NCBI GenBank assembly: GCA_049451635.1
Contig: JBMTVT010000019.1
Coordinates: forward strand, 1 to 35,421
Source: JBMTVT01 sp049451635
GTDB lineage: Bacteria > Bacteroidota > Bacteroidia > Flavobacteriales > Flavobacteriaceae
Direction: 5' to 3'
DNA: 35,421 bases
Positions 9,368 to 16,790 of this stretch are shown in pieces. The stretch's first letter is position 1; each line of letters opens with the position of its first letter. The position numbers were made by a program, and so were the translations under genes. The notes under the pieces are model-generated. The model ran no database searches, was not told where the DNA came from, and saw only the letters and a list, made by a program, of their open reading frames with translations.

Positions 9368-9823
9368 CTATAAAATTTTAGCAACTTTAGTGCAAACAAA
9401 CTCCAAAAAGCGTTCATCGGCTTCGGTGAAAGGGTCTGGTGTATTGGAGTCTATATCAATTTGTCCAATATTTTTACCATTTACAAAAATAGGTATAACA
9501 ATTTCAGCTTTTACAGTAATACTGCAAGCAATGTAATTATCTTGGGCAGATACATCTGGTACTACAAAATTTTGGTTACTAACAGCTACTTGTCCGCAAA
9601 TACCTTTACCAAAGGGGATAGTGGTATGGTCTGTTGGTGCGCCAACATAAGGGCCTAGTTTCAATTCTTCTTTATCACCATTTCTAAAATAAAAACCAAC
9701 CCAATCGTAATATTCAATATGTTTTTCAAGTAATTCACAAATGTTATGTAAACGTTTGTCAACCGAAATTTTCATATTATTTAAAATGCCCTCAACTTGT
9801 GGTTTTAACGATTCAAAAGTCAT
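9368..9823 (-). CDS. GAF domain protein related to free-methionine-(R)-sulfoxide reductase
   Basis: 151-residue single GAF domain. The segments WVGFYFRNGD (41-50), IPFGKGICGQVA (69-80), VPDVSAQDNYIAC (88-100) and a DIDSNTPDPFTEADE stretch (123-137) resemble YebR/fRMsr enzymes, which reduce free methionine-R-sulfoxide using three cysteines. Two are present (C76 in GICG and C100 in YIAC); the third, expected before the IP(F/I)G motif, is replaced by the His/Thr of DHTTIP (65-70). The protein may thus use another reductant path or only bind a small ligand. It is cytoplasmic, monocistronic-looking, and transcribed divergently from the xrtF remnant, the usual neighbour of exosortase F in Flavobacteriaceae as far as I know. 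Confidence 0.85.
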   Translation of the reverse strand: MTFESLKPQVEGILNNMKISVDKRLHNICELLEKHIEYYDWVGFYFRNGDKEELKLGPYVGAPTDHTTIPFGKGICGQVAVSNQNFVVPDVSAQDNYIACSITVKAEIVIPIFVNGKNIGQIDIDSNTPDPFTEADERFLEFVCTKVAKIL

Positions 9824-9890
9824 CTTATCAGAAATTTTTGGTAAAAGTATTTAAAAAGGTGTAATTTGGATATTATGTATTTATGTTTTT

Positions 9891-10441
9891 TTGAAGGCAC
9901 TTTTTATTAAATACTAGTCGGTTATAAAATTTATACTTACATTTTTGTTAGTGTATGTTACCTTGTCCTTGGGGTATAAATTTTATTTACAGTTCTCGGA
10001 TGGTTCGAAATTTTACCCGGATTACATGACACATTTAGTTGCAAAACAAACCAAAACACTTTTGGATGGTTTTGGTTATGATGCTCAAATAACACCACAT
10101 CCTGATGAACCTTCTATGAAATTATTAGTTAACGGTAATTATTTGGCCAGAATTATTGAAGGCTGTAACTCTATTAGTGTTATTATCTTGTTTGTTTCGT
10201 TTATCATTGCTTTTTCAGGCAAACTAAAAACCACTTTTTTTACTTGCTCTCTGGAAGTGTTTTAATATACTTCGTTAATTTATTGCGAATTGTTTTATTG
10301 AGTTTGGGTGTTTATCATTTTCCTGAATATGCCGATTTTTTACACAGTGTGGTTTTTCTAGCTATTATTTATGGTATGGTTTTTTTATTGTGGATTTTTT
10401 GGGTGAACCGATTTTCTAAATTAAAACAAAGCCATGCATAA
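9891..10441 (+). pseudogene. xrtF: Exosortase family protein XrtF, disrupted
   Basis: Exosortases are polytopic membrane transpeptidases that process C-terminal sorting tags. Homology runs through two frames. Frame A begins near TTG 9891 (KALFIKY), meets TAG at 9915-9917, continues as SVIKFILTFLLVY and reaches the catalytic Cys (IEGCNS, codon 10164). It then runs off at a TAA ending at 10265. Frame B, joined at a run of seven T (10235-10241), reads FFYLLSGSVLIYFVNLLRI with catalytic Arg (codon 10286) and FLHS His (codon 10343), ending at TAA 10439-10441. One extra T, or a -1 slip, would join the frames. An ATG at 9883 is also out of frame by one T in another T7 run. With a stop and a frameshift this is most likely a pseudogene; sequencing error or frameshifting is possible for the T7 site. 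The beginning is uncertain. Confidence 0.78.
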
Positions 10442-10860
10442 AGTAATTAAATATATGGCTTGCTTTGTTATTTGGATTGCTGATTTTAATTCGGTTTTTT
10501 GAAGACGATTTATTTTATGACCCCTATTTAACATTCTTCCTAAACGACTATTTGTATATTGACAGTCCTCGACGTGAAGTTGCCAAATACGTAGCTTTTA
10601 CAATTTTGCGTTATATTTTAAATACGGTTATTTCGTTGGGCGTATTGTTCGTGTTTTTTAAAGACAAAAACATCGTGAAATTTTCTGCTATACTTTATAC
10701 TATGGCATTTGTTATCCTAGTGCTCATTTAGTTATATTTCGTTATTAACCCAAGACAAGAAGACTATTACTTGTTTTTTAATATTCGTCGGTTTTTAATT
10801 CAACCTATTATTTTAATACTCTTATTACCAGCTTTTTACTATTACAGGTTGAAGCAATAA
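10434..10860 (+). pseudogene. Exosortase F-associated membrane protein, disrupted
   Basis: This small membrane protein normally follows xrtF, here with its ATG (10434) overlapping the xrtF stop by 8 nt. The frame from ATG gives MHKVIK, but the conserved part IWLALLFGLLILIRFFED lies in the next frame, so one base seems inserted near 10450-10455 (removing one base restores MHKVIKIWLALL). A TAG at 10729-10731 then interrupts the same frame, after which LYFVINPRQEDYYLFF and IRRFLIQP continue to TAA at 10858-10860. Without the lesions the product would be about 140 residues with several membrane helices. A TTG at 10465 could start a shortened 88-residue product. Damage in both xrtF and its partner argues for loss of the module. 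Confidence 0.75.
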
Positions 10861-10907
10861 AATGTTAATCTAATGGTAAAACCTCATGTTATAAAAGTCA
10901 TTTTTTG

Positions 10908-10915
10908 TAACTTTG
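10908..10915 (+). promoter_or_regulatory. -7 promoter element of the metal operon
   Basis: TAACTTTG matches TAnnTTTG exactly and ends 4 nt before the GTG start at 10920, leaving almost no leader. No clear -33 TTTG is seen. If used, transcription would begin at or next to the start codon. Confidence 0.5.
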
Positions 10916-10919
10916 CAAC

Positions 10920-11333
10920 GTGATAAAAGAACTATTTCATAAAGTTTTCTCTGTAGCATTGGCACTTATGGTGTTAATATCCACAATGTGTTTTACCATT
11001 CAAAAGCACTATTGTGGAGAAACTTTAGTCGATTCTGCTGTTTTTTCAAGTGCTGAAAAATGTGGTATGGAGATGTCTAAAGCTGAAACAACAAGCATGA
11101 AGAAAATGAATTGTTGCAAAGATGAGGTTAAAGTTGTTAAGGGGCAAGATGATTTAAAAGTAAATACTTTTGAAGACTTAAAATTTCAACAACAACAGTT
11201 TTTAACTACATTCTTATACACTTACATCAACCTTTTTGAAGGATTACCAAAACAAGTTATTCCTCATAAAGATTATTCTCCTCCCAATTTGGTTTCAGAT
11301 ATACAGGTGCTTGACCAAGTTTTTATAATTTGA
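10920..11333 (+). CDS. HYC_CC_PP family exported protein
   Basis: 137-residue small protein named for its motifs, all present: HYC (30-32, in IQKHYCGE), CC (65-66, in MNCCKDE) and PP (121-122, in YSPPN). A hydrophobic N-terminal segment (about 9-26) suggests a signal peptide or anchor, with the Cys/His/Met-rich body in the periplasm. Met residues cluster between 50 and 63. The family is commonly next to copper and heavy-metal transport genes in Bacteroidota; its biochemical role is not established, and metal binding is inferred from the Cys/His/Met content. Start is GTG at 10920, since the first internal Met lies inside the hydrophobic segment. copA follows after 68 nt. Confidence 0.8.
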   Translation: MIKELFHKVFSVALALMVLISTMCFTIQKHYCGETLVDSAVFSSAEKCGMEMSKAETTSMKKMNCCKDEVKVVKGQDDLKVNTFEDLKFQQQQFLTTFLYTYINLFEGLPKQVIPHKDYSPPNLVSDIQVLDQVFII

Positions 11334-11401
11334 TATTTAGATTTTCATTTCTGAAAAGGCAGAAACTTTATTGTCTAAATTATTCAAATTATAATTAAAT
11401 C

Positions 11402-13798
11402 ATGAAACATACATATAAAATTACAGGAATGACCTGTAATGGTTGTCGGTCGCACGTAGAGAATGCCCTCAATAAAATCGAAGGTGTCATAAATGCCAAT
11501 GTCGATTTAGGAAAAGCCAAAGCTTCCATAGAAATGGAAGAGCATATTGCTATTGAAACATTTCAAAAGGCTTTGGGAGACCATTATGGTATTCATTTGC
11601 CTGGGGAAGAAAAAAAGAAGCATTCACATTACCACAAAAAGGAAAAGCAAGGCAAAGGAACAGGTGTTTTTTATTGCCCAATGCACTGTGAAGGCGATAA
11701 AACTTATATCAAGCCCGCTGATTGTCCAGTTTGTGGAATGGATTTAGTTGAAGAAGTTAGCTCATCACAAACTGATGATTCATCTCAATCAAAAACTTAT
11801 AAAACACTTTTTAAAAAATTCTGGATTTCGGTGGCTTTTACACTGCCAATTTTTTTAATAGCCATGTCTGAAATGGTTCCAAACAATCCGTTATACAATA
11901 TTTTAGATTTAAAATGTTGGAATTGGATACAGTTTGTACTGTCACTTCCAGTGGTATTTTATACCACTTGGATGTTTTTCGAGCGTGCCTATAAATCTAT
12001 AAAAACTTGGAATTTAAACATGTTTACCCTCATAGGCATGGGTGCAGGCGTTGCTTGGATATTTAGTGTTTTTGGGTTGCTTTTTCCTGAGATATTACCT
12101 AGTCAATTTAAAACCGAAGCAGGAACCGTTCATGTATATTTTGAAGCCGCTACCGTTATTTTAACGCTCGTTTTGTTGGGGCAATTGTTGGAAGCTAAAG
12201 CCCACAGTAAAACCAATTCTGCAGTCAAGGAATTACTCAAATTGGCACCTAATAAAGCCATAAGAGTTGTTGATGGGGAAGAAAACGAAATTTCAATTAA
12301 CGACATAAAGAAAGGTAATCTACTTCGTGTTAAACCTGGGGACAAAATTCCAGTTGATGGTATTATTACAGATGGTGAGAGTTCGGTAGATGAATCCATG
12401 ATAACTGGCGAACCTGTTCCAGTGTTAAAGCTTATTAATGACAAAGTTCATGCAGGAACTATCAATGGTAAGCAATCCTTTTTAATGAAAGCTGAAAATG
12501 TAGGAGAAGACACCTTGCTTTCTCAAATCATAAAAATGGTAAACAATGCTAGCAAAAGTAAAGCACCCATTCAAAAATTGGCCGATAAAATATCTGGATA
12601 TTTTGTCCCTATTGTGGTTTCTGTCTCAATCATCACATTTGTAATATGGAAGTTTTTCGGACCAGAACCGTCCTATGTGTATGCTCTAGTAAATGCCATT
12701 GCGGTCTTAATTATCGCATGTCCATGCGCATTGGGTTTGGCAACTCCAATATCTGTAATGGTTGGTGTTGGTAAGGGCGCAAAATCTGGCGTATTGATTA
12801 AAAATGCCGAGGCGATTGAAAACCTTAATAAAATAAATGTTTTAATTGTTGACAAAACTGGAACCATTACAGAGGGAAAACCTTCTGTTGAAATTATAAA
12901 AAGTGTTTATAAAGATTTTAGAGAAGAAACGGTTATTCAATACATCGTTTCCTTGAATAAATTAAGTGAACACCCCATTGCTGATGCCACTGTAAAATAT
13001 GGTAAGGAAAAGGATGTTAAAACTCTAGAGGTTAAAAATTTCAATGCCATAACAGGAAAAGGGGTTAGTGGCTCTATTGGAGGAAAAGAGGTTAAGCTTG
13101 GTAATGAAAAACTCATGGAAGATTCCAAGGTTTCAATTTCTGAAGATATAAAAAAAGCTGTTTCTGAACAGCAAAAATTAGGCAAAACAGTTCCTATGCT
13201 TTCAGTAGATAATACAATTGTTGGTTATGTTGTTATTGCTGATAAAATCAAAGAAAGTAGTAAAAAAGCCATTTCAATATTACAAGAAAAAGGTATCGAA
13301 GTAATAATGCTTACCGGCGATAATAAAGATACTGCAAAAGCAGTTGCAACCGAAATGGGATTGAGGAATTTTAAATCTGAAATACTTCCCGAAGACAAAC
13401 TAAGAGAAGTTGAGAAACTTCAAAACTCAGGAAAGCTTGTAGCCATGGCTGGCGATGGTATTAACGATGCACCTGCATTAGCAAAAAGTGATATTGGTAT
13501 TGCCATGGGAACAGGAACCGATGTAGCCATAGAAAGTGCCCAAATTACTCTAGTAAAAGGCGATTTATTTGGTATAGTAAAAGCACATAATTTAAGTAAA
13601 AAAGTAATGAAGAATATCAAACAAAATTTATTCTTTGCGCTTTTATACAACAGTATTGGAGTGCCTATTGCGGCTGGTATTTTGTTTCCATTTTTCGGAA
13701 TATTACTATCACCTATGATAGCAGCAGCAGCTATGAGTTTTAGCTCGGTTTCTGTAATCACCAATGCTTTACGCTTAAAAAACATAAACATTGACTAA
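11402..13798 (+). CDS. copA: Copper-translocating P1B-type ATPase
   Basis: 798-residue heavy-metal ATPase that exports Cu(I) across the inner membrane. Order: HMA domain (about 1-70) with GMTCNGC (9-15); His/Lys-rich linker (HSHYHKKEK); a heavy-metal-binding domain with YCPMHC (91-96) and CPVCGM (108-113); eight membrane helices; actuator TGEP (335-338); the transport-site CPC (440-442); DKTGT with phosphorylated D484; SEHP (522-525) in the nucleotide domain; GDGINDAPA and GTGTDVAIES. The CPC plus HMA CxxC pattern favours Cu(I)/Ag(I) over Zn/Cd, whose pumps usually end in a different C-terminal helix pattern. The next gene begins 3 nt after the stop. Confidence 0.94.
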   Translation: MKHTYKITGMTCNGCRSHVENALNKIEGVINANVDLGKAKASIEMEEHIAIETFQKALGDHYGIHLPGEEKKKHSHYHKKEKQGKGTGVFYCPMHCEGDKTYIKPADCPVCGMDLVEEVSSSQTDDSSQSKTYKTLFKKFWISVAFTLPIFLIAMSEMVPNNPLYNILDLKCWNWIQFVLSLPVVFYTTWMFFERAYKSIKTWNLNMFTLIGMGAGVAWIFSVFGLLFPEILPSQFKTEAGTVHVYFEAATVILTLVLLGQLLEAKAHSKTNSAVKELLKLAPNKAIRVVDGEENEISINDIKKGNLLRVKPGDKIPVDGIITDGESSVDESMITGEPVPVLKLINDKVHAGTINGKQSFLMKAENVGEDTLLSQIIKMVNNASKSKAPIQKLADKISGYFVPIVVSVSIITFVIWKFFGPEPSYVYALVNAIAVLIIACPCALGLATPISVMVGVGKGAKSGVLIKNAEAIENLNKINVLIVDKTGTITEGKPSVEIIKSVYKDFREETVIQYIVSLNKLSEHPIADATVKYGKEKDVKTLEVKNFNAITGKGVSGSIGGKEVKLGNEKLMEDSKVSISEDIKKAVSEQQKLGKTVPMLSVDNTIVGYVVIADKIKESSKKAISILQEKGIEVIMLTGDNKDTAKAVATEMGLRNFKSEILPEDKLREVEKLQNSGKLVAMAGDGINDAPALAKSDIGIAMGTGTDVAIESAQITLVKGDLFGIVKAHNLSKKVMKNIKQNLFFALLYNSIGVPIAAGILFPFFGILLSPMIAAAAMSFSSVSVITNALRLKNINID

Positions 13799-13801
13799 CG
13801 A

Positions 13802-16051
13802 ATGAAAAATCTAATATATATATTACTAATGCTTCCTTCGGTTTTCTTTTCACAAGAAAAGATTATGGGAATGATTATGGAAGCCAACGACAAAAATGAA
13901 CATATCGGTTTACCGGGCGCCAATGTATATTGGCTAAACACAGAAGTTGGCACGGTTACGGATTTAGATGGTAAGTTTATGCTCGAGTACAAAAAGGAGT
14001 ATTCAAAATTAGTGATAAGTTATGTTGGTTTTAAAACCGATACATTAACTATTAAAGAGCCAAAAATGGTACACCACTGGTTGCAACCAAATGATAATTT
14101 GGATGCCATTACACTAACCTCAAGAAGTCAAGCTACAACTAAGTCCTATTTAAGTTCCTTAAATGTTACCAATGTAAGCAGTGATGAGTTATTGAAAGCC
14201 GCTTGTTGCAATCTCTCAGAAAGTTTTGAAACCAATCCATCTATCGACGTCAATTTTGCCGATGCCGTCACCGGATCACGACAAATAAAAATGTTGGGTC
14301 TTACTAGTCCTTACATATTAATCGCTACAGAAAATATTCCAACGGTACGAGGTGCTTCACAAGCCTATGGTCTTAGCTTTATACCTGGAACTTGGGTAGA
14401 GAGCATTCAAATTACTAAAGGTGCTGGAAGTGTGGTTAATGGTTTTGAAAGTATTGCGGGACAAATAAATGCTGAATTGGTAAAACCTTCAACAGATGAT
14501 AAATTGTTTGTTAATGCATTTGTTTCAGTTAATGGGCGTTTTGAATTAAATACACATCTCAACACTACATTGTTAGATAAGTGGAGCACAGGTTTGTATT
14601 TACACGGTAATTTAAGAGAGGCAAAATTTGATAGAAATGAAGATTCCTTTTTGGATATGCCATTACAAAAACAAATCAACATAATGAACCGTTGGCAATA
14701 TACAGACACCAAAAATGGATTTGTAAGTTTCATTAATTTTAAATTTTTAAATGATGAAAAGCAAATGGGGCAAATCAGTTTTAATCCAGAGACGGATAAA
14801 TTTACAACCAACGCTTGGGGTAGTGAAATTGACACCAAACGTTACGAGGTTTCTGCAAAATTTGGGTACGTAAATCCCGATATCCCATGGCAAAGTTTAG
14901 GTGTTCAAACAGCGTTTTGTGGCCATAAACAAGAGTCTTTTTTTGGGTTAAAACAGTATGACATCACTCACAATAGTTTATATGCCAATGCTATTTATAA
15001 TTCCATAATAAGCGATTCCAGGCATAAAATTAAAACTGGAATTAGTTATACATACGACCATTATGATGAATTTTTAGTTGCGCAAAATTTAGATTCAAAC
15101 TATGAAAGAACAGAACGTTCTGTTGGGGCTTTTTTCGAGTATAATTTTGATAATCTTGACAAATTGAATCTTACTGCAGGCATTCGTATTGATAATCATA
15201 ATTTGTTGGGAACCTTTGTAACTCCCCGAGTGCATTTGCGTTATGCTCCTTGGCCGAAATCAGCTTTAAGAGCCTCATTGGGTAGAGGTAAACGTAGTGC
15301 CAATATTTTTGCTGAAAATCAAAATATGTTTGCTTCATCTCGAGAGCTAAATATTTTAAATACATCCGGAAATATTTATGGTTTGAAACCTGAAATTGCT
15401 TGGAACTATGGCGTGTCGTTTTTACAGGGTTTTAATCTTTTTGGAAAAAAGGGCGATGTGACTTTAGATTACTATAAAACGGAGTTTAAAAATCAAGTCG
15501 TTATAGATTATGAAAATCCACAACAGGTTAATTTTTATAATTTGAATGGAAAAAGTTACGCCAATAGTTTTCAAGTTGAGTTTAATTATAATGCTTTTGA
15601 AAATTTCAATTTGCGAACTGCTTATAAATACTATGATGTGCAAACCTATTATAATTCAGGAAGATTGGAAAAACCATTAACGCCTAAACACCGTTTATTT
15701 GTAAATGCTTCCTATGAAACCAATAAGAACGACCATGATGCCCAGTGGAAGTTTGATGCCACATATAATTGGTTGGGTACCCAACGATTTTCATCAACAG
15801 CATCCAATCCATTATCTTATCAATTACCAGAACGTACACCAACGGTAGCCACTTTAAATACTCAGGTTACCAAAGTGTTTTCTCCACAGTTTGAAGTTTA
15901 TGTGGGTGGTGAAAACATAACAAACACAAAACAAGAAAATCCAATTTTAGGAGCGAATGACTCTTTTGGTTCAAACTTTGATACAACATTTGTATATGGC
16001 CCTATTTTTGGAAGTATGTATTACGCTGGACTAAGATTTAAAATAAAATAG
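13802..16051 (+). CDS. TonB-dependent outer-membrane receptor, probably for copper or a copper complex
   Basis: 749 residues. A signal peptide (about 1-18, ending FFSQ) is followed by a CarboxypepD_reg-like domain (about 20-95, TVTDLDGKFMLEY and VISYVGFKTDTL), a plug domain (about 110-225, RQIKMLGLTSPYIL, GAGSVVNGFESIAGQIN) and a 22-strand-type beta barrel to the C-terminus. The plug carries an unusual KAACCNLSESFETNP stretch (132-146, C135 and C136) that might bind metal. Plug-fold receptors take up scarce substrates using TonB energy. Translation is probably coupled to copA (3-nt gap), so the substrate is inferred to be copper or a chelate; specificity cannot be read from sequence. Confidence 0.88.
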   Translation: MKNLIYILLMLPSVFFSQEKIMGMIMEANDKNEHIGLPGANVYWLNTEVGTVTDLDGKFMLEYKKEYSKLVISYVGFKTDTLTIKEPKMVHHWLQPNDNLDAITLTSRSQATTKSYLSSLNVTNVSSDELLKAACCNLSESFETNPSIDVNFADAVTGSRQIKMLGLTSPYILIATENIPTVRGASQAYGLSFIPGTWVESIQITKGAGSVVNGFESIAGQINAELVKPSTDDKLFVNAFVSVNGRFELNTHLNTTLLDKWSTGLYLHGNLREAKFDRNEDSFLDMPLQKQINIMNRWQYTDTKNGFVSFINFKFLNDEKQMGQISFNPETDKFTTNAWGSEIDTKRYEVSAKFGYVNPDIPWQSLGVQTAFCGHKQESFFGLKQYDITHNSLYANAIYNSIISDSRHKIKTGISYTYDHYDEFLVAQNLDSNYERTERSVGAFFEYNFDNLDKLNLTAGIRIDNHNLLGTFVTPRVHLRYAPWPKSALRASLGRGKRSANIFAENQNMFASSRELNILNTSGNIYGLKPEIAWNYGVSFLQGFNLFGKKGDVTLDYYKTEFKNQVVIDYENPQQVNFYNLNGKSYANSFQVEFNYNAFENFNLRTAYKYYDVQTYYNSGRLEKPLTPKHRLFVNASYETNKNDHDAQWKFDATYNWLGTQRFSSTASNPLSYQLPERTPTVATLNTQVTKVFSPQFEVYVGGENITNTKQENPILGANDSFGSNFDTTFVYGPIFGSMYYAGLRFKIK

Positions 16052-16061
16052 AATAAAGAAT

Positions 16062-16409
16062 ATGAAAAAATTAATGATTTTAGCATTTATGCTATTAGGA
16101 ATAACAACTTTTTCGCAAAACAAAAATGCTCATGCATCTATAGAAGTTGATGGTGTTTGCTTAATGTGCAAAGCCCGAATAGAAAAAGCATGTTTAGGCA
16201 CAAAAGGCGTAAAAAGTGCTAATTGGGATGTTAAAACCCATGAACTTAAGCTATTTTTTGATAAACGTAAAACCGATTTAAAAACCATTCAAACTAAAAT
16301 AGCTGGAGCAGGACACGATACTAAAGAGATAAAAGCAACGGAAGAAGCTTATGAAACAGTACATCCTTGTTGTAGATATAGAGATAAAGATGTAGTTGAG
16401 GATCATTAA
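16062..16409 (+). CDS. Exported HMA-domain metal-binding protein
   Basis: 115 residues with a signal peptide (about 1-19, ending TTFSQ) and one heavy-metal-associated ferredoxin-like domain (about 24-92). The metal-binding loop is GVCLMCKARIEKACL (31-45, C33 and C36), with an extra C44. A C-terminal tail HPCCRYRD (101-108) adds a vicinal Cys pair. It probably acts as a periplasmic copper chaperone between the TonB receptor and CopA, which is inferred from context. It lies 10 nt after the receptor gene and closes the operon. Confidence 0.85.
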   Translation: MKKLMILAFMLLGITTFSQNKNAHASIEVDGVCLMCKARIEKACLGTKGVKSANWDVKTHELKLFFDKRKTDLKTIQTKIAGAGHDTKEIKATEEAYETVHPCCRYRDKDVVEDH

Positions 16410-16504
16410 TTTATTAAATGATTTTAGTTAAATTTTTCCCAATAAAAATATCACGGATTTAACTTCTTATTACCTTTAGTAGGTTCTTTTTAAATTAAGA
16501 AATT

Positions 16505-16591
16505 ATGGGACAATCAAAGTCTAAGAGTAAGTCTGCATTACCAAAACAAGCGGTAAAAAAGACTTCACAGGCTCCTGCTAAAAAGAAGTAG
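16505..16591 (+). CDS. Possible 28-residue lysine/serine-rich peptide
   Basis: ATG at 16505 opens a 28-codon frame beginning MGQSKSKSKSALPKQ and ending in Ala-Pro-Lys-Lys-Lys, closed by TAG. It is very basic (ten Lys, no acidic residue) and lies alone between the metal operon and groEL, followed after 54 nt by a hairpin terminator. A weak -7-like TACCTTTA is about 30 nt upstream. No family recognised; could be a nucleic-acid-binding peptide or chance. Confidence 0.45.
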   Translation: MGQSKSKSKSALPKQAVKKTSQAPAKKK

Positions 16592-16645
16592 TTTGTGTTT
16601 GGTTTATTTAGAATAAACCATATTTTATCGAGAAAATAATTTTAT

Positions 16646-16680
16646 GCCACCTTCAAAAGAGGTGGCTTTATATTTTATTT
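16646..16680 (+). terminator. Rho-independent terminator
   Basis: GCCACCT (16646-16652), a 7-nt loop and AGGTGGC (16660-16666), followed by a T-rich stretch TTTATATTTTATTT. It would end the small gene at 16505 and/or the metal operon on the plus strand. Confidence 0.75.
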
Positions 16681-16697
16681 GGAAGGGATTGGAATAA

Positions 16698-16727
16698 AAA
16701 ACGCTTCAAAATTAATTGAAGCGTTTT
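16698..16727 (-). terminator. Rho-independent terminator of groEL
   Basis: A 12-bp stem AAAACGCTTCAA / TTGAAGCGTTTT with a 6-nt loop, followed on the minus strand by TTATTCC, about 64 nt past the groEL stop. The symmetric A/T flanks may let it work on both strands. Confidence 0.75.
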
Positions 16728-16790
16728 ATCTATGTTAAAGTTTCTCAATTCATAATTTATAAGTGAGAGACTTTTTAGTTGAGCCTATTG

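Noticed and set aside
9306..9536. Plus-strand frame over the GAF gene
   Set aside because: It lies antisense to a well-supported GAF-domain protein, has no recognisable domain and no promoter.
9915..9917. TAG codons in the xrtF region as evidence for stop-codon recoding
   Set aside because: Intact neighbouring genes use TAA, TAG and TGA as real stops, and both genes with internal TAG also carry frameshifts, so decay is simpler.
10441..10465. TTG 10465 as the true start of a normal short partner protein
   Set aside because: Family-like sequence begins at ATG 10434 and would need a one-base correction, and the later TAG removes conserved C-terminal sequence, so a complete gene is not supported.
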